A DNA stretch of 64,000 bases from a virus. The translations under genes and the position numbers were made by a program. Location of the stretch: positions 21,246-85,245 of IMG/VR virus record IMGVR_UViG_3300030107_004732; one strand, given 5' to 3'. Shown in pieces: positions 13,235-20,579 of the stretch. Positions within the stretch are counted from its first letter, which is position 1, and each line of letters begins with the position of its first letter. The notes beneath the pieces were generated by a model that was not told the origin of the DNA, searched no databases, and saw only the letters and a list, made by a program, of their open reading frames with translations.

Positions 13235-13771
13235 ATGAGAACAATGACAATAAAGTCAGGTAGTAGTAATAATCAATATTCTACTGGGTGGCATGAATTA
13301 ATAGTTTCAAAAGCTAAATATGGTGATTGGAATGGAACAAAATGTATAGACATTTACTTTGATGAATATCCAGAAAACTTTAACATGAGAGTTTATGCTA
13401 AAACAGGAACTGATGGTGAAGAATTTGCTATTGGTCAAATATATAGATTTGCTAATGCTGGAATAAGTAGCGCATTAGAAGGCCCTGATGGCACTAAAGT
13501 TGTTAAAATGGATGATAGTGAAGAAGCTTTAATAGGTAAAAAGATGAATGTTTACTTTTATAAAGATGGTAAATATTCTAGAATGTTATCTAAAACTGCT
13601 CCTACAGAATTTACAAATGCTGTAGAATCATTCACAACAGATGATGTTAGCTATTGGAAAGGTAAAGCTATAGATTTCTATAAGAAATATGTAGAACCTA
13701 AACTTAAAACAAGCTCAGAAGAATCCGTTTCTTCTTCCGAGACCTCCGAGAGTGACGATATACCCTTTTAA
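13235..13771 (+). CDS. SSB-like single-strand binding protein, module A
   Basis: 178 aa. A beta-rich OB-type core (residues 15-125: STGWHELIVSKAKYGDWNGTKCIDIYF) is followed by a serine/glutamate linker and an acidic tip SDDIPF, the tail by which SSB proteins recruit replication partners. AAGGAG precedes the ATG. The module B homologue (61981-62502) has the same plan and ends EEEVPF. It sits between ERF and the conserved structured RNA. Assignment as SSB rests on context, the tail and the strand pattern. Confidence 0.75.
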   Translation: MRTMTIKSGSSNNQYSTGWHELIVSKAKYGDWNGTKCIDIYFDEYPENFNMRVYAKTGTDGEEFAIGQIYRFANAGISSALEGPDGTKVVKMDDSEEALIGKKMNVYFYKDGKYSRMLSKTAPTEFTNAVESFTTDDVSYWKGKAIDFYKKYVEPKLKTSSEESVSSSETSESDDIPF

Positions 13772-13791
13772 GTGAGTAGGTAATCGTTAAT

Positions 13792-13875
13792 TATAGGGAG
13801 GCAACAACTGGTCCTGTAAGTCGTAAATGACCTACTGAGGAAATTTCCGCAAAGGAATATGTGAGTCTCCCTATA
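13792..13875 (+). ncRNA. Conserved structured RNA element, module A copy
   Basis: TATAGGGAG/CTCCCTATA (9 bp) closes an 84-nt element containing AACTGGTCCTGTAAGTC, a GGAA-AT-TTCC hairpin and GGAATATGTGAG. The counterpart at 62519-62600 keeps both conserved blocks at identical spacing (31 nt between them), while its closing helix reads AAAGAGAGCC/GGCTCTCTTT: different bases, preserved pairing. Both lie directly after the SSB-like gene. The covariation supports an RNA acting as a structure; class unknown. Confidence 0.75.
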
Positions 13876-13881
13876 TAAAGA

Positions 13882-14030
13882 TTTGGTAACAGTATAAAAA
13901 CTCCCTAGATAGTACTCAGTTTACTATCTGACATTTCAGAAATCTAAATTCCATTAGATTCCGATTATTTGTTTATGAGTATATTTCATACGTGACTATT
14001 GCCTGGCTGGAAGTTGCAGGAGTTACCAAA
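13882..14030 (+). ncRNA. Large stem-closed RNA-like element
   Basis: TTTGGTAAC/GTTACCAAA (9 bp) closes a 149-nt stretch with internal hairpins AGATAGT/ACTATCT, ATCTAA/TTAGAT, GTAT/ATAC and CCTG/CAGG. It begins 6 bases after the 13792 element; the next binding site (AAAGGAG) follows closely. Not present in module B, where the corresponding gap holds only the shared element. Confidence 0.5.
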
Positions 14031-14046
14031 AAATTAAAGGAGAATT

Positions 14047-14226
14047 ATGAGAGCGACAGAATTTATGCATTTTATGAATAGAACAGATATAGGTTTAGGA
14101 CAAAATCCTAAAGAAAGAGACTATACACACTATACCCCTAGAATGCTTGCAAAAAGAGCTAGATATGAGTATCAAAAGATGCTTAGAGAACAAAAAAAAT
14201 TAAAGAAATCGGAGGAAAAAAAATGA
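14047..14226 (+). CDS. Small basic protein
   Basis: 59 aa, MRATEFMHFMNRTDIG..., ending in a lysine-rich helix (EQKKLKKSEEKK). AAAGGAG is six bases upstream, and the gene overlaps the next by 4 bp (ATGA). Not recognised; the basic tail suggests nucleic-acid contact. Confidence 0.6.
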   Translation: MRATEFMHFMNRTDIGLGQNPKERDYTHYTPRMLAKRARYEYQKMLREQKKLKKSEEKK

Positions 14227-14327
14227 TAGAAATAATACTTATAAGTTTATCAATATTTATATTAGCTGTAGGAACTTTAATACTGTTAATAAAAAGTGAA
14301 GTGGAGAATATACATGGAGATGATTAA
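14223..14327 (+). CDS. Small single-pass membrane peptide
   Basis: 34 aa, MIEIILISLSIFILAVG..., one hydrophobic helix then a short acidic tail. CGGAGG lies upstream. Overlaps the primase-helicase start by 14 bp. Confidence 0.6.
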   Translation: MIEIILISLSIFILAVGTLILLIKSEVENIHGDD

Positions 14328-16077
14328 AGAAATAGCATTTGGAGTTAGTAATAGAGGTAATTTTCAATCTAAAGATGAAGTTTGTGAGTTACAAGGCACT
14401 GACACTGATCTATTTGTGTCTTTATATGACTATGATGAAACAGTTGTAGCATATTATAGTAAAAAAGGAAGTTTATCAGGATTTGATGGTAACATATATA
14501 TGCCTACAGAATTTATATTAGACGTTGATGGATCTAGTATAAGAAATGCTAGAGATAAATTAATAGGTTTATCAGATATATTAGATGATTGCAATCTATA
14601 CTATAGAATATATTTTAGCGGAACAGGTTTTCATGTTGGTATACACAATTCAGCATTTAAATGGGAACCAAGTCCTAATTTACACGTAAGAGTAAAAGAA
14701 GAGCTAACTAAAGCTGGTATCTATAAATTTGCAGACCCCTCTGTTACTGATAAAACAAGAATAATAAGACTAGTTAATACTAAAAATACTAAATCTGGAT
14801 TATATAAAATCTGTATAGAAGATAACTTACAAATATTATCTTCGTCAGATAAAGTGTTTAAAGAAGAGCTGATTAAATTAGCATCAGAACCTAGAAACAT
14901 AGATTACGAAGATATTGAATTGAGTAGCCCAGTATTTGATGTAAGAGATAAAGAAAAACCTGAAGAAAAACCTGAAATTAAGGTAAGAAATAAGCGTGAT
15001 CCTGTTGCTAACACTTGTATACAGAAAATGTTAGATGGTGCTCCACACGGTAAACGTCATATGGTCGCTCTTAGAATAGCATCTCATTTAAGATGGAACT
15101 TTCCAGAAAATATTGTAAGATTAATTATGGAAGATTGGCGCATTAGAGTTAACGAAGGTGCTAAAAGCGAGTTTAAAAAAGAAGAGATGGATGGTATAGT
15201 AGAAGGTTGTTATACTGGTCATGATGGACAAGGTTACAGATATGGTGCTGATGATCCAGTTATACAGTTTTATTGTAACTCTAAATGTACGTTACACAGA
15301 GGTGCTAAAGCCGAAAACATGATGGATTCAAGTAGTATGGAAGATGAATTAATAAACTTTTATGCTCAAGACTTAAAACCACTTAATTTAGGTGAGCCAT
15401 ATGATATGAATTTCCCTATATATCCAGGTGAAACAGTCATTATTCAAGCTCCACCTGCAAGTATGAAGACTATGTTGCTTCAAAATTGGGTAAATTATTT
15501 TAAAAGACCAACATACTTTGTTGAAATGGAAATGTCTCCAAGGCAAATATGGTCTAGATTTGTTCAGATAGAAATGGGGTGGGATGAAAATCAATTAGCT
15601 AATCATTACAAACAAATGAAAAATGGTATGGATAAAAGATTTGAATGGTTAACTGTAGACTATTCAGCTCCATATGCGCATGAATTAGAAAGAAGAATCA
15701 CCAGCCTACCTGTTAAGCCAGAAATAGTAATTGTTGACCATTTGGGGCTATTTAAGAGCAAACAGAAAGATAATAACATGAAAGTTGAGGAAGCTAGCCA
15801 AGCAATTATGGAATTAGCTGTAAGACAAAATGTGATCGTCTTTGCTGTAAGCGAAGTATCTAAAGCTGCCTTTAAAGAAGGTATGGACATATCTTCATCT
15901 AGAGGTTCATTTAGAATTGCATATAATGCAAATAAATTAATATCTTTAAAGCCATATAAGAACAAAGAAACAGGTCTTGTTGAGCTTATAGATATTAAAT
16001 CAGATAAAAACAGAGAGAAAGAACATCTGTACGCTAGATTAACAGTTAATAACGTAAGAATAGAAAAGGAGGGCTAA
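14314..16077 (+). CDS. Primase-helicase (AEP-type primase plus RecA-like helicase), module A
   Basis: 587 aa replication protein. Start at 14314 preceded by GTGGAG; an in-frame GTG at 14296 lies upstream. The N-terminus is an archaeo-eukaryotic-type primase: catalytic D70-V-D72, SGTGFH with H107, and TRIIRLVNTKN (near 150). A middle helical domain (about 240-330) ends in a zinc-like FYCNSKC. The C-terminal part is a DnaB/RecA-type ATPase: Walker A APPASMKT (K385), EMEMSPRQIWSRF, Walker B IVIVDH (D475), and a SEVSK motif. It would prime and unwind DNA at the phage fork. The module B homologue starts at 62627. Confidence 0.88.
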   Translation: MEMIKEIAFGVSNRGNFQSKDEVCELQGTDTDLFVSLYDYDETVVAYYSKKGSLSGFDGNIYMPTEFILDVDGSSIRNARDKLIGLSDILDDCNLYYRIYFSGTGFHVGIHNSAFKWEPSPNLHVRVKEELTKAGIYKFADPSVTDKTRIIRLVNTKNTKSGLYKICIEDNLQILSSSDKVFKEELIKLASEPRNIDYEDIELSSPVFDVRDKEKPEEKPEIKVRNKRDPVANTCIQKMLDGAPHGKRHMVALRIASHLRWNFPENIVRLIMEDWRIRVNEGAKSEFKKEEMDGIVEGCYTGHDGQGYRYGADDPVIQFYCNSKCTLHRGAKAENMMDSSSMEDELINFYAQDLKPLNLGEPYDMNFPIYPGETVIIQAPPASMKTMLLQNWVNYFKRPTYFVEMEMSPRQIWSRFVQIEMGWDENQLANHYKQMKNGMDKRFEWLTVDYSAPYAHELERRITSLPVKPEIVIVDHLGLFKSKQKDNNMKVEEASQAIMELAVRQNVIVFAVSEVSKAAFKEGMDISSSRGSFRIAYNANKLISLKPYKNKETGLVELIDIKSDKNREKEHLYARLTVNNVRIEKEG

Positions 16078-16224
16078 ATGCCTAAGAAAAGTAAAGAAAA
16101 ACTAAAATGGGAACATGCTGAAAAATTAGCTAACCTATATGAGCAAAGATCTAATTTGGAAGTAGCTTTTATAAAATTAAACGGAGCTATTGAAGTATTG
16201 GAATCAATAAAACCTAAGGAGTAA
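16078..16224 (+). CDS. Small coiled-coil protein
   Basis: 48 aa, MPKKSKEKLKWEHAEK..., a charged helical peptide behind AAAGGAGG. It follows the primase-helicase stop with no gap. Not recognised. Confidence 0.55.
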   Translation: MPKKSKEKLKWEHAEKLANLYEQRSNLEVAFIKLNGAIEVLESIKPKE

Positions 16225-16226
16225 TT

Positions 16227-16511
16227 ATGTATTACAACACTAATGATGAAACAGGGGGAACTCTGCAAAATAGTAGGAATGCTGCAATAAAACAAGAGGA
16301 TCAAATTCTTGGTATATTTCGAGCATTTCCAAATGAAGGTCTTACACCATTTGATATTGAAGATTTTGCAAATGATCAAGATGTTCATTGGCCTATAACA
16401 AGCATTAGAAGAGCTATTACAGATTTAACTAATGCTGGTAAATTAACTAAAACCGATATAACTAAACTAGGTAAGTACGGAAAGAAAGTACATACTTGGA
16501 AATTAGTATAA
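16227..16511 (+). CDS. Winged-helix DNA-binding protein
   Basis: 94 aa. Residues 23-92 follow a winged helix-turn-helix pattern: helix EDQILGIFRAFPNEGLTPFDIEDFAN, recognition helix ITSIRRAITDLTNAGKL, then a beta wing KLGKYGKKVHTWKL. AAGGAG precedes the ATG. Proteins of this shape in phage replication regions commonly act as small transcription or replication regulators; the target is unknown. Confidence 0.65.
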   Translation: MYYNTNDETGGTLQNSRNAAIKQEDQILGIFRAFPNEGLTPFDIEDFANDQDVHWPITSIRRAITDLTNAGKLTKTDITKLGKYGKKVHTWKLV

Positions 16512-16527
16512 CACTCAGGAGGGAAGC

Positions 16528-16722
16528 ATGTCAAAAAATAAAAAACCTACAATGAATGAAGTAAGAGATGCAATAGCTGTAATGATTAGAAGAATTGATG
16601 ATTTATATAAAGTTATGCATCAAAGTAATTTAACCTTTACTGAATATTTAATGTTCAAAAAAGAAGGAGATAAATTTACTGAACATTTAAAGGAAAAATA
16701 CGATAAAAAGGAGGATGAATAA
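16528..16722 (+). CDS. Small helical protein
   Basis: 64 aa, MSKNKKPTMNEVRDAIAVM..., predicted two-helix hairpin with a charged C-terminus. GGAGGG lies six bases upstream; the stop overlaps the next start (TAATG). Not recognised. Confidence 0.6.
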   Translation: MSKNKKPTMNEVRDAIAVMIRRIDDLYKVMHQSNLTFTEYLMFKKEGDKFTEHLKEKYDKKEDE

Positions 16723-16934
16723 TGAGTTGGTTTTGTGATACTCAAGAAGCAAAAGATCATAAGAAAAATTGCAAGAAAAATCCTTGGAATTGTGGCAAAT
16801 GTGTTTGGATAGATGAATCAGCTATCGCTATGGGAAGATATGGTAAAGTTGTAGAATCTGAACCAGAAGCAGAAGAACTTCATCCTTTATTTGAACAGAT
16901 AATGGAGACTTTTAATGGCAGAAAAATTGACTAA
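16722..16934 (+). CDS. MSWFCDT cysteine protein, module A copy
   Basis: 70 aa. The first 45 residues are almost identical to the module B copy (59545-59760): MSWFCDT, HKKNCKKNPWNCGKCVW and ESAIAMGRYGKVV. Four cysteines (positions 5, 17, 24, 27) form a likely zinc site. The C-terminal 25 residues diverge (acidic here, basic in module B). Such uneven conservation points to a constrained metal-binding core. No function is known to me. Confidence 0.75.
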   Translation: MSWFCDTQEAKDHKKNCKKNPWNCGKCVWIDESAIAMGRYGKVVESEPEAEELHPLFEQIMETFNGRKID

Positions 16935-17046
16935 AAAACAATTAAAAGCAATTAAAAAACATAGGAAAGATAATCCTAAAGAAACAAGTCATGCTCGTAG
17001 AGCTAGATTATTAAAAAATAAACCTTGGTGGATGCCTCGTGACTAA
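16915..17046 (+). CDS. Small basic protein
   Basis: 43 aa, MAEKLTKKQLKAIKKHRK... ending PWWMPRD. Very lysine/arginine-rich, consistent with nucleic-acid binding. GGAG is seven bases upstream; overlaps the preceding gene by 20 bp. Confidence 0.5.
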   Translation: MAEKLTKKQLKAIKKHRKDNPKETSHARRARLLKNKPWWMPRD

Positions 17047-17188
17047 TTGCAATAAATGTAAATCAAAGTGCTTCCCTGTGTATAGTTTATCTATAGTTAA
17101 CGAAATATACGTATGCAGGGATTGCGCTTTTAAAATAATGGAAGGATATTATGATAGAAGACCTATTAAAACTGAAAAGTCAGATTGA
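17039..17188 (+). CDS. Small zinc-ribbon-like protein
   Basis: 49 aa from GTG 17039 (GGTGG upstream). Two cysteine pairs, C4-NK-C7 and C26-RD-C29, separated by 18 residues make a zinc ribbon. Overlaps neighbours on both sides. Possibly DNA- or protein-binding. Confidence 0.55.
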   Translation: MTNCNKCKSKCFPVYSLSIVNEIYVCRDCAFKIMEGYYDRRPIKTEKSD

Positions 17189-17459
17189 TAGCATGGTAGA
17201 AACATATAAAGATCTACATCCAGATGAGTTTTATGACTTAATGGATAATGGTGAATATATTACTAAAGAAGAGTATGAAACTCATGACAGAGGTAATAAT
17301 ACACATCTAGACGGTATGAGTGAGTATAATCAAAAACAACAGGCACTTAAAAAAATAAGGGAGGGGACTTATGAAAGCACGTTCCGCGAAAAACAAGGGA
17401 AGAAAACTGCAGAACATGGTGAGGGATCGCCTTCGCTCTGTGTTTTCGGAGACTCTTGA
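17151..17459 (+). CDS. Small acidic protein with long overlap into the nuclease gene
   Basis: 102 aa. Residues 1-70 are helical and acidic (MIEDLLKLKSQIDSMVETYKD...); the last 30 residues are encoded within the first 89 bases of the endonuclease gene in another frame and look arbitrary (EHGEGSPSLCVFGDS). GAAGG is five bases upstream. Either a true overlapping pair or a shorter ancestral gene extended by loss of its stop codon. Confidence 0.5.
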   Translation: MIEDLLKLKSQIDSMVETYKDLHPDEFYDLMDNGEYITKEEYETHDRGNNTHLDGMSEYNQKQQALKKIREGTYESTFREKQGKKTAEHGEGSPSLCVFGDS

Positions 17460-17724
17460 GACGAATGATATTGAATCCCAAGTTATGGGAATGAGTGGTG
17501 AGGATATTGTATTATCCCCAGCAGCTAAAAGAGCTATAAAATACAGTTTTGAATGTAAAAATCAAGAAAGATTAAACTTGTGGAAATCTTTAGAACAAGC
17601 AGAATCTAACTGTGATAATAGACATCCTGTACTAGTATTCAAAAGAAATAGAACAAAAACATATGTAGCTATAGAGTTTGATCACTTTATAGAATTAATC
17701 GATGAAAAACAAAAGGAGATTTAA
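17371..17724 (+). CDS. PD-(D/E)XK endonuclease, Holliday-junction-resolvase-like
   Basis: 117 aa. Conserved nuclease core: basic N-terminal helix (KNKGRKLQNMVRDRLR), SGEDIVLSP with D45, then FECKN with E61 and K63, and a following WKSLEQAE helix; spacing D-x15-E-x-K fits the PD-(D/E)XK fold seen in archaeal-type resolvases and VRR-like nucleases. GGGAGGGG precedes the ATG. It may resolve branched replication intermediates before packaging or degrade host DNA. The first 90 bases overlap another gene and are richer in G and C. Confidence 0.7.
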   Translation: MKARSAKNKGRKLQNMVRDRLRSVFSETLETNDIESQVMGMSGEDIVLSPAAKRAIKYSFECKNQERLNLWKSLEQAESNCDNRHPVLVFKRNRTKTYVAIEFDHFIELIDEKQKEI

Positions 17725-17888
17725 TGGAATTAAATCACATAGATAAAACAAATTTAGAATGGATTGAACAATATTTAGAAAACACATCTTATTCTGAAAT
17801 ACCTGAATCATTTATCAATCAAGTTGACCAATGGTTTGAAACTGTTAGTTACATTAAAAGTTTAGTAGAATTAAAAAAACAAAGCTAG
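17724..17888 (+). CDS. Small helical protein, last gene of module A
   Basis: 54 aa, MELNHIDKTNLEWIEQYLENTSY..., acidic helical. TAATG overlap with the nuclease gene. It ends 3 bp from the stop of the convergent module B gene. No terminator fits in the gap. Confidence 0.6.
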   Translation: MELNHIDKTNLEWIEQYLENTSYSEIPESFINQVDQWFETVSYIKSLVELKKQS

Positions 17889-17891
17889 TGA

Positions 17892-20579
17892 CTAAAAGTC
17901 TTGTAGAGAAGAAAGTATTTGCAAGAGTTCCTCTTCTGAGTACTTCTTCTCTGCCTTTGATTTCTTAGTTTCTTTAGGGGTAAAATATGTAGATACAGGT
18001 TCTGGCATATATTTCTGAAGAGGCATTAATAAAGCATCTTTATAACCTGAAAGTTCAGGAGTGCCATATAAACCTAATTCTTGTCCTAATAATGTAGGTA
18101 CACCAGTACCATTTATAGATCTAGGTACAGTTGAGTAAATAAGTCTTCCAATCTGAGTATTTAAAGTTCTTACTATTTCTTCAGTAGAGTCAGTATTGTG
18201 TCTTTCATGGAATTTGATATAACCATTTGAATAAGTTGTCCATTCAGGTCCACCCATTTTCATAAAATTAGTAGCAGTTCCTATTCTTATTATATCACTT
18301 ACAAAAGGACCACCAAATGTTCCAGTAATAGGATCTAATCCAAAAAAGGCTTTCTTTTTAGCTTCTTCATCGCCAGTTAAATATTCTCTTAACCTAATAC
18401 CTCTTTCTAAAGTATCGTTTTGTACTAAATTATTAAAATTAGTATTTGTTAAAGCAGATAACCCTGTTATAAAAGTATATAACATACCCAATCTATATAA
18501 TCTCCAAGCTTCAGGACTGTTCCATTCTTTAGCAAGTATATCATTACCACCTTTTTTAGCTATCTTAGCTTGATAGTTAAAGAAATTAATAGCATAAGTT
18601 GAAAACTGACCTAAAACAGAACCTACAGGGCTTTTTGTTATATTTGGTTTAGCAAACCTATCATATTGATAGTGAAGCTCTTTAACCATTGCTGCTCCAT
18701 AATTAGAAGCTTTTTTTATAATTTGCCTTTCTACTTCAGGAGTAATATCCATTTCTGAATCTTTAGATTTTTTTAAGGTCTTTCTTAATAATTCTTGATT
18801 ACTTTTTAAATCTCTATATTTAGTCATAAATGCAATCTTAAATGTTAAACCCCTATTTATTTTATTTTCAACCCACTGCATAGGTTTACCAGTTATCCTT
18901 GCAGTATTTTCCATCCAATCATTTATTTTACTAGCAGCAGTTGGACCTTTTTCTATAACTCTACCTTCTGGAGTAACTTCTAAATGTGCCATCAAATCTC
19001 TAGGCATAGCAAGTTCTTGTATATTAACAAATTCGAAACCATGTCTTTTCATTTCATTGTCAACAATAGTTTTCATAGATTCTGATTGCAAATCTTTCAT
19101 AGCTGTATATATACCTTTATGACCAAAATATACCCAATTTTGTAAAGACTGGGTAGCATTTCTGGCAGCAGATCTTATATTTAATCCTAATTTAGACATA
19201 AATTGAAATGATGTAATAGCTTGAGAAAAATGAGCAAGTTTACTATCTCTAAATTTTGTGCCTAAAACAGCCTCATGTGTATCACCTATATAGCCTGCTA
19301 AGAACTGTAAATGTTGATCATAATCTTTTCCTTCTAATCTTCCCAACTCTTTTAAAGCATTAGTAGTTTCTTTTGTAACTCTTGCATTATAATTAAATCT
19401 TATAACATTATTTGAAAATGTATCAAGAAGACCTATAACATCTTTATTTTGAAAGTCAAACCTTCCAGATTTCTTTTCAAACGATAAACTAGGCATATTT
19501 AAATTGTCAGCTATATTTTTTATCATAGTACCCATATATCCGCTAACATCTTTATAATTTGTATTTACTTTACCAGAAAACATATCTTGACTAAATTTAG
19601 CAAATGTAGGAGCTATATCTAATACTTGTGTTGGAAAATAATCTTTAGGTTTTTTAGGAGGGGGAATTTCTTTACCATTTTTCTTTGTATAACGAAAATA
19701 ATCATTATATAAATTTTCTAATCTTTTTACCTCAAAACCTACACCATTAAACTCATTTTTATGAGATTCTAAAACTTTTATATAATCTAATATACCATTA
19801 CCTAATACTTTCCATAGTCTATCTTTTAATGGTGCTATATTTTGAGCAGGTTTACCATTATGCCAAAGATTAACAGCTTCTACTACTTCAGGTCCATATT
19901 TTAATTTTGCTGCATCTAAATCCTGTTTTTTAAACTTACTAGGATCTAGCATCAAATCATATAAAGCATTATTAATAGCCATTTGAGATTCAGGATCTAC
20001 ATTTTCAAGCCACTTTTTAGCATAAGCGTCAGCCTCTTCAACTTTGCCATCTTTCATTAACTTTTCATGAGTAATTTGGTGTTTTTTTAACTCTTCTTGA
20101 ACTTTATTTCTACCATAACCATACTTTCTCATAAACCCTGTATCACCCATAGCTCTGTTTAAAGAGTTTTTTATAATAGCTAAATCACTACCTATAGTTT
20201 GTAAATTACCATGATAGTAATTACTAGCTTGAACTAAATTATTAAAGTATTTCTTAGTAATGGGGTTTTTAGATAAAACATTTTCAGGAAGATTAAACAG
20301 TTTACCTAAAGTTGTAGGCTTTTTTTCTAATCCATTTAAAAACTTTGTTACATGCTTATCTAACTTATTTAACTCTTTAGCGTTTGGAAGTCTACTAAAC
20401 TCAAAATCTAAATTAGGAAGTATTTCGTTAAATACTCTTTCAAATTCATTAGATCTACCACCAGTCATAGCTTTTATAATTTTATTATCCATCCATTTAT
20501 CAACAATACCATTTAATCTATTAGCTCTATCTTGTTCACTAGCTTTGACATTTAAAGGATTTAAACATTTAACAGCCAT
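17892..20579 (-). CDS. Putative internal/ejected virion protein
   Basis: 895 aa; start at ATG 20579 with GGAGG eight bases upstream (an in-frame TTG at 20594 is less likely). Mostly helical. The region around residues 560-700 (WMENTARITGKPMQWVENKINRG...; FSTYAINFFNYQAKIAKKGG) and a hydrophobic stretch near 700-720 resemble the C-terminal ends of large phage internal proteins that insert into host membranes. It follows the giant protein with an 11-bp overlap and is the last late gene. An ejection-complex component is likely; no enzymatic motif was seen. Confidence 0.6.
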   Translation of the reverse strand: MAVKCLNPLNVKASEQDRANRLNGIVDKWMDNKIIKAMTGGRSNEFERVFNEILPNLDFEFSRLPNAKELNKLDKHVTKFLNGLEKKPTTLGKLFNLPENVLSKNPITKKYFNNLVQASNYYHGNLQTIGSDLAIIKNSLNRAMGDTGFMRKYGYGRNKVQEELKKHQITHEKLMKDGKVEEADAYAKKWLENVDPESQMAINNALYDLMLDPSKFKKQDLDAAKLKYGPEVVEAVNLWHNGKPAQNIAPLKDRLWKVLGNGILDYIKVLESHKNEFNGVGFEVKRLENLYNDYFRYTKKNGKEIPPPKKPKDYFPTQVLDIAPTFAKFSQDMFSGKVNTNYKDVSGYMGTMIKNIADNLNMPSLSFEKKSGRFDFQNKDVIGLLDTFSNNVIRFNYNARVTKETTNALKELGRLEGKDYDQHLQFLAGYIGDTHEAVLGTKFRDSKLAHFSQAITSFQFMSKLGLNIRSAARNATQSLQNWVYFGHKGIYTAMKDLQSESMKTIVDNEMKRHGFEFVNIQELAMPRDLMAHLEVTPEGRVIEKGPTAASKINDWMENTARITGKPMQWVENKINRGLTFKIAFMTKYRDLKSNQELLRKTLKKSKDSEMDITPEVERQIIKKASNYGAAMVKELHYQYDRFAKPNITKSPVGSVLGQFSTYAINFFNYQAKIAKKGGNDILAKEWNSPEAWRLYRLGMLYTFITGLSALTNTNFNNLVQNDTLERGIRLREYLTGDEEAKKKAFFGLDPITGTFGGPFVSDIIRIGTATNFMKMGGPEWTTYSNGYIKFHERHNTDSTEEIVRTLNTQIGRLIYSTVPRSINGTGVPTLLGQELGLYGTPELSGYKDALLMPLQKYMPEPVSTYFTPKETKKSKAEKKYSEEELLQILSSLQDF

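Noticed and set aside
13835-13850. CTGAGGA core suggesting a hammerhead ribozyme
   Set aside because: The required GAAA after stem II and a suitable cleavage-site helix are missing, and the core is not kept in the module B copy.
17800-18000. Prophage boundary (att site or host gene) between the two modules
   Set aside because: Only 3 bp separate the two gene ends; no repeat, tRNA fragment or integrase is visible.
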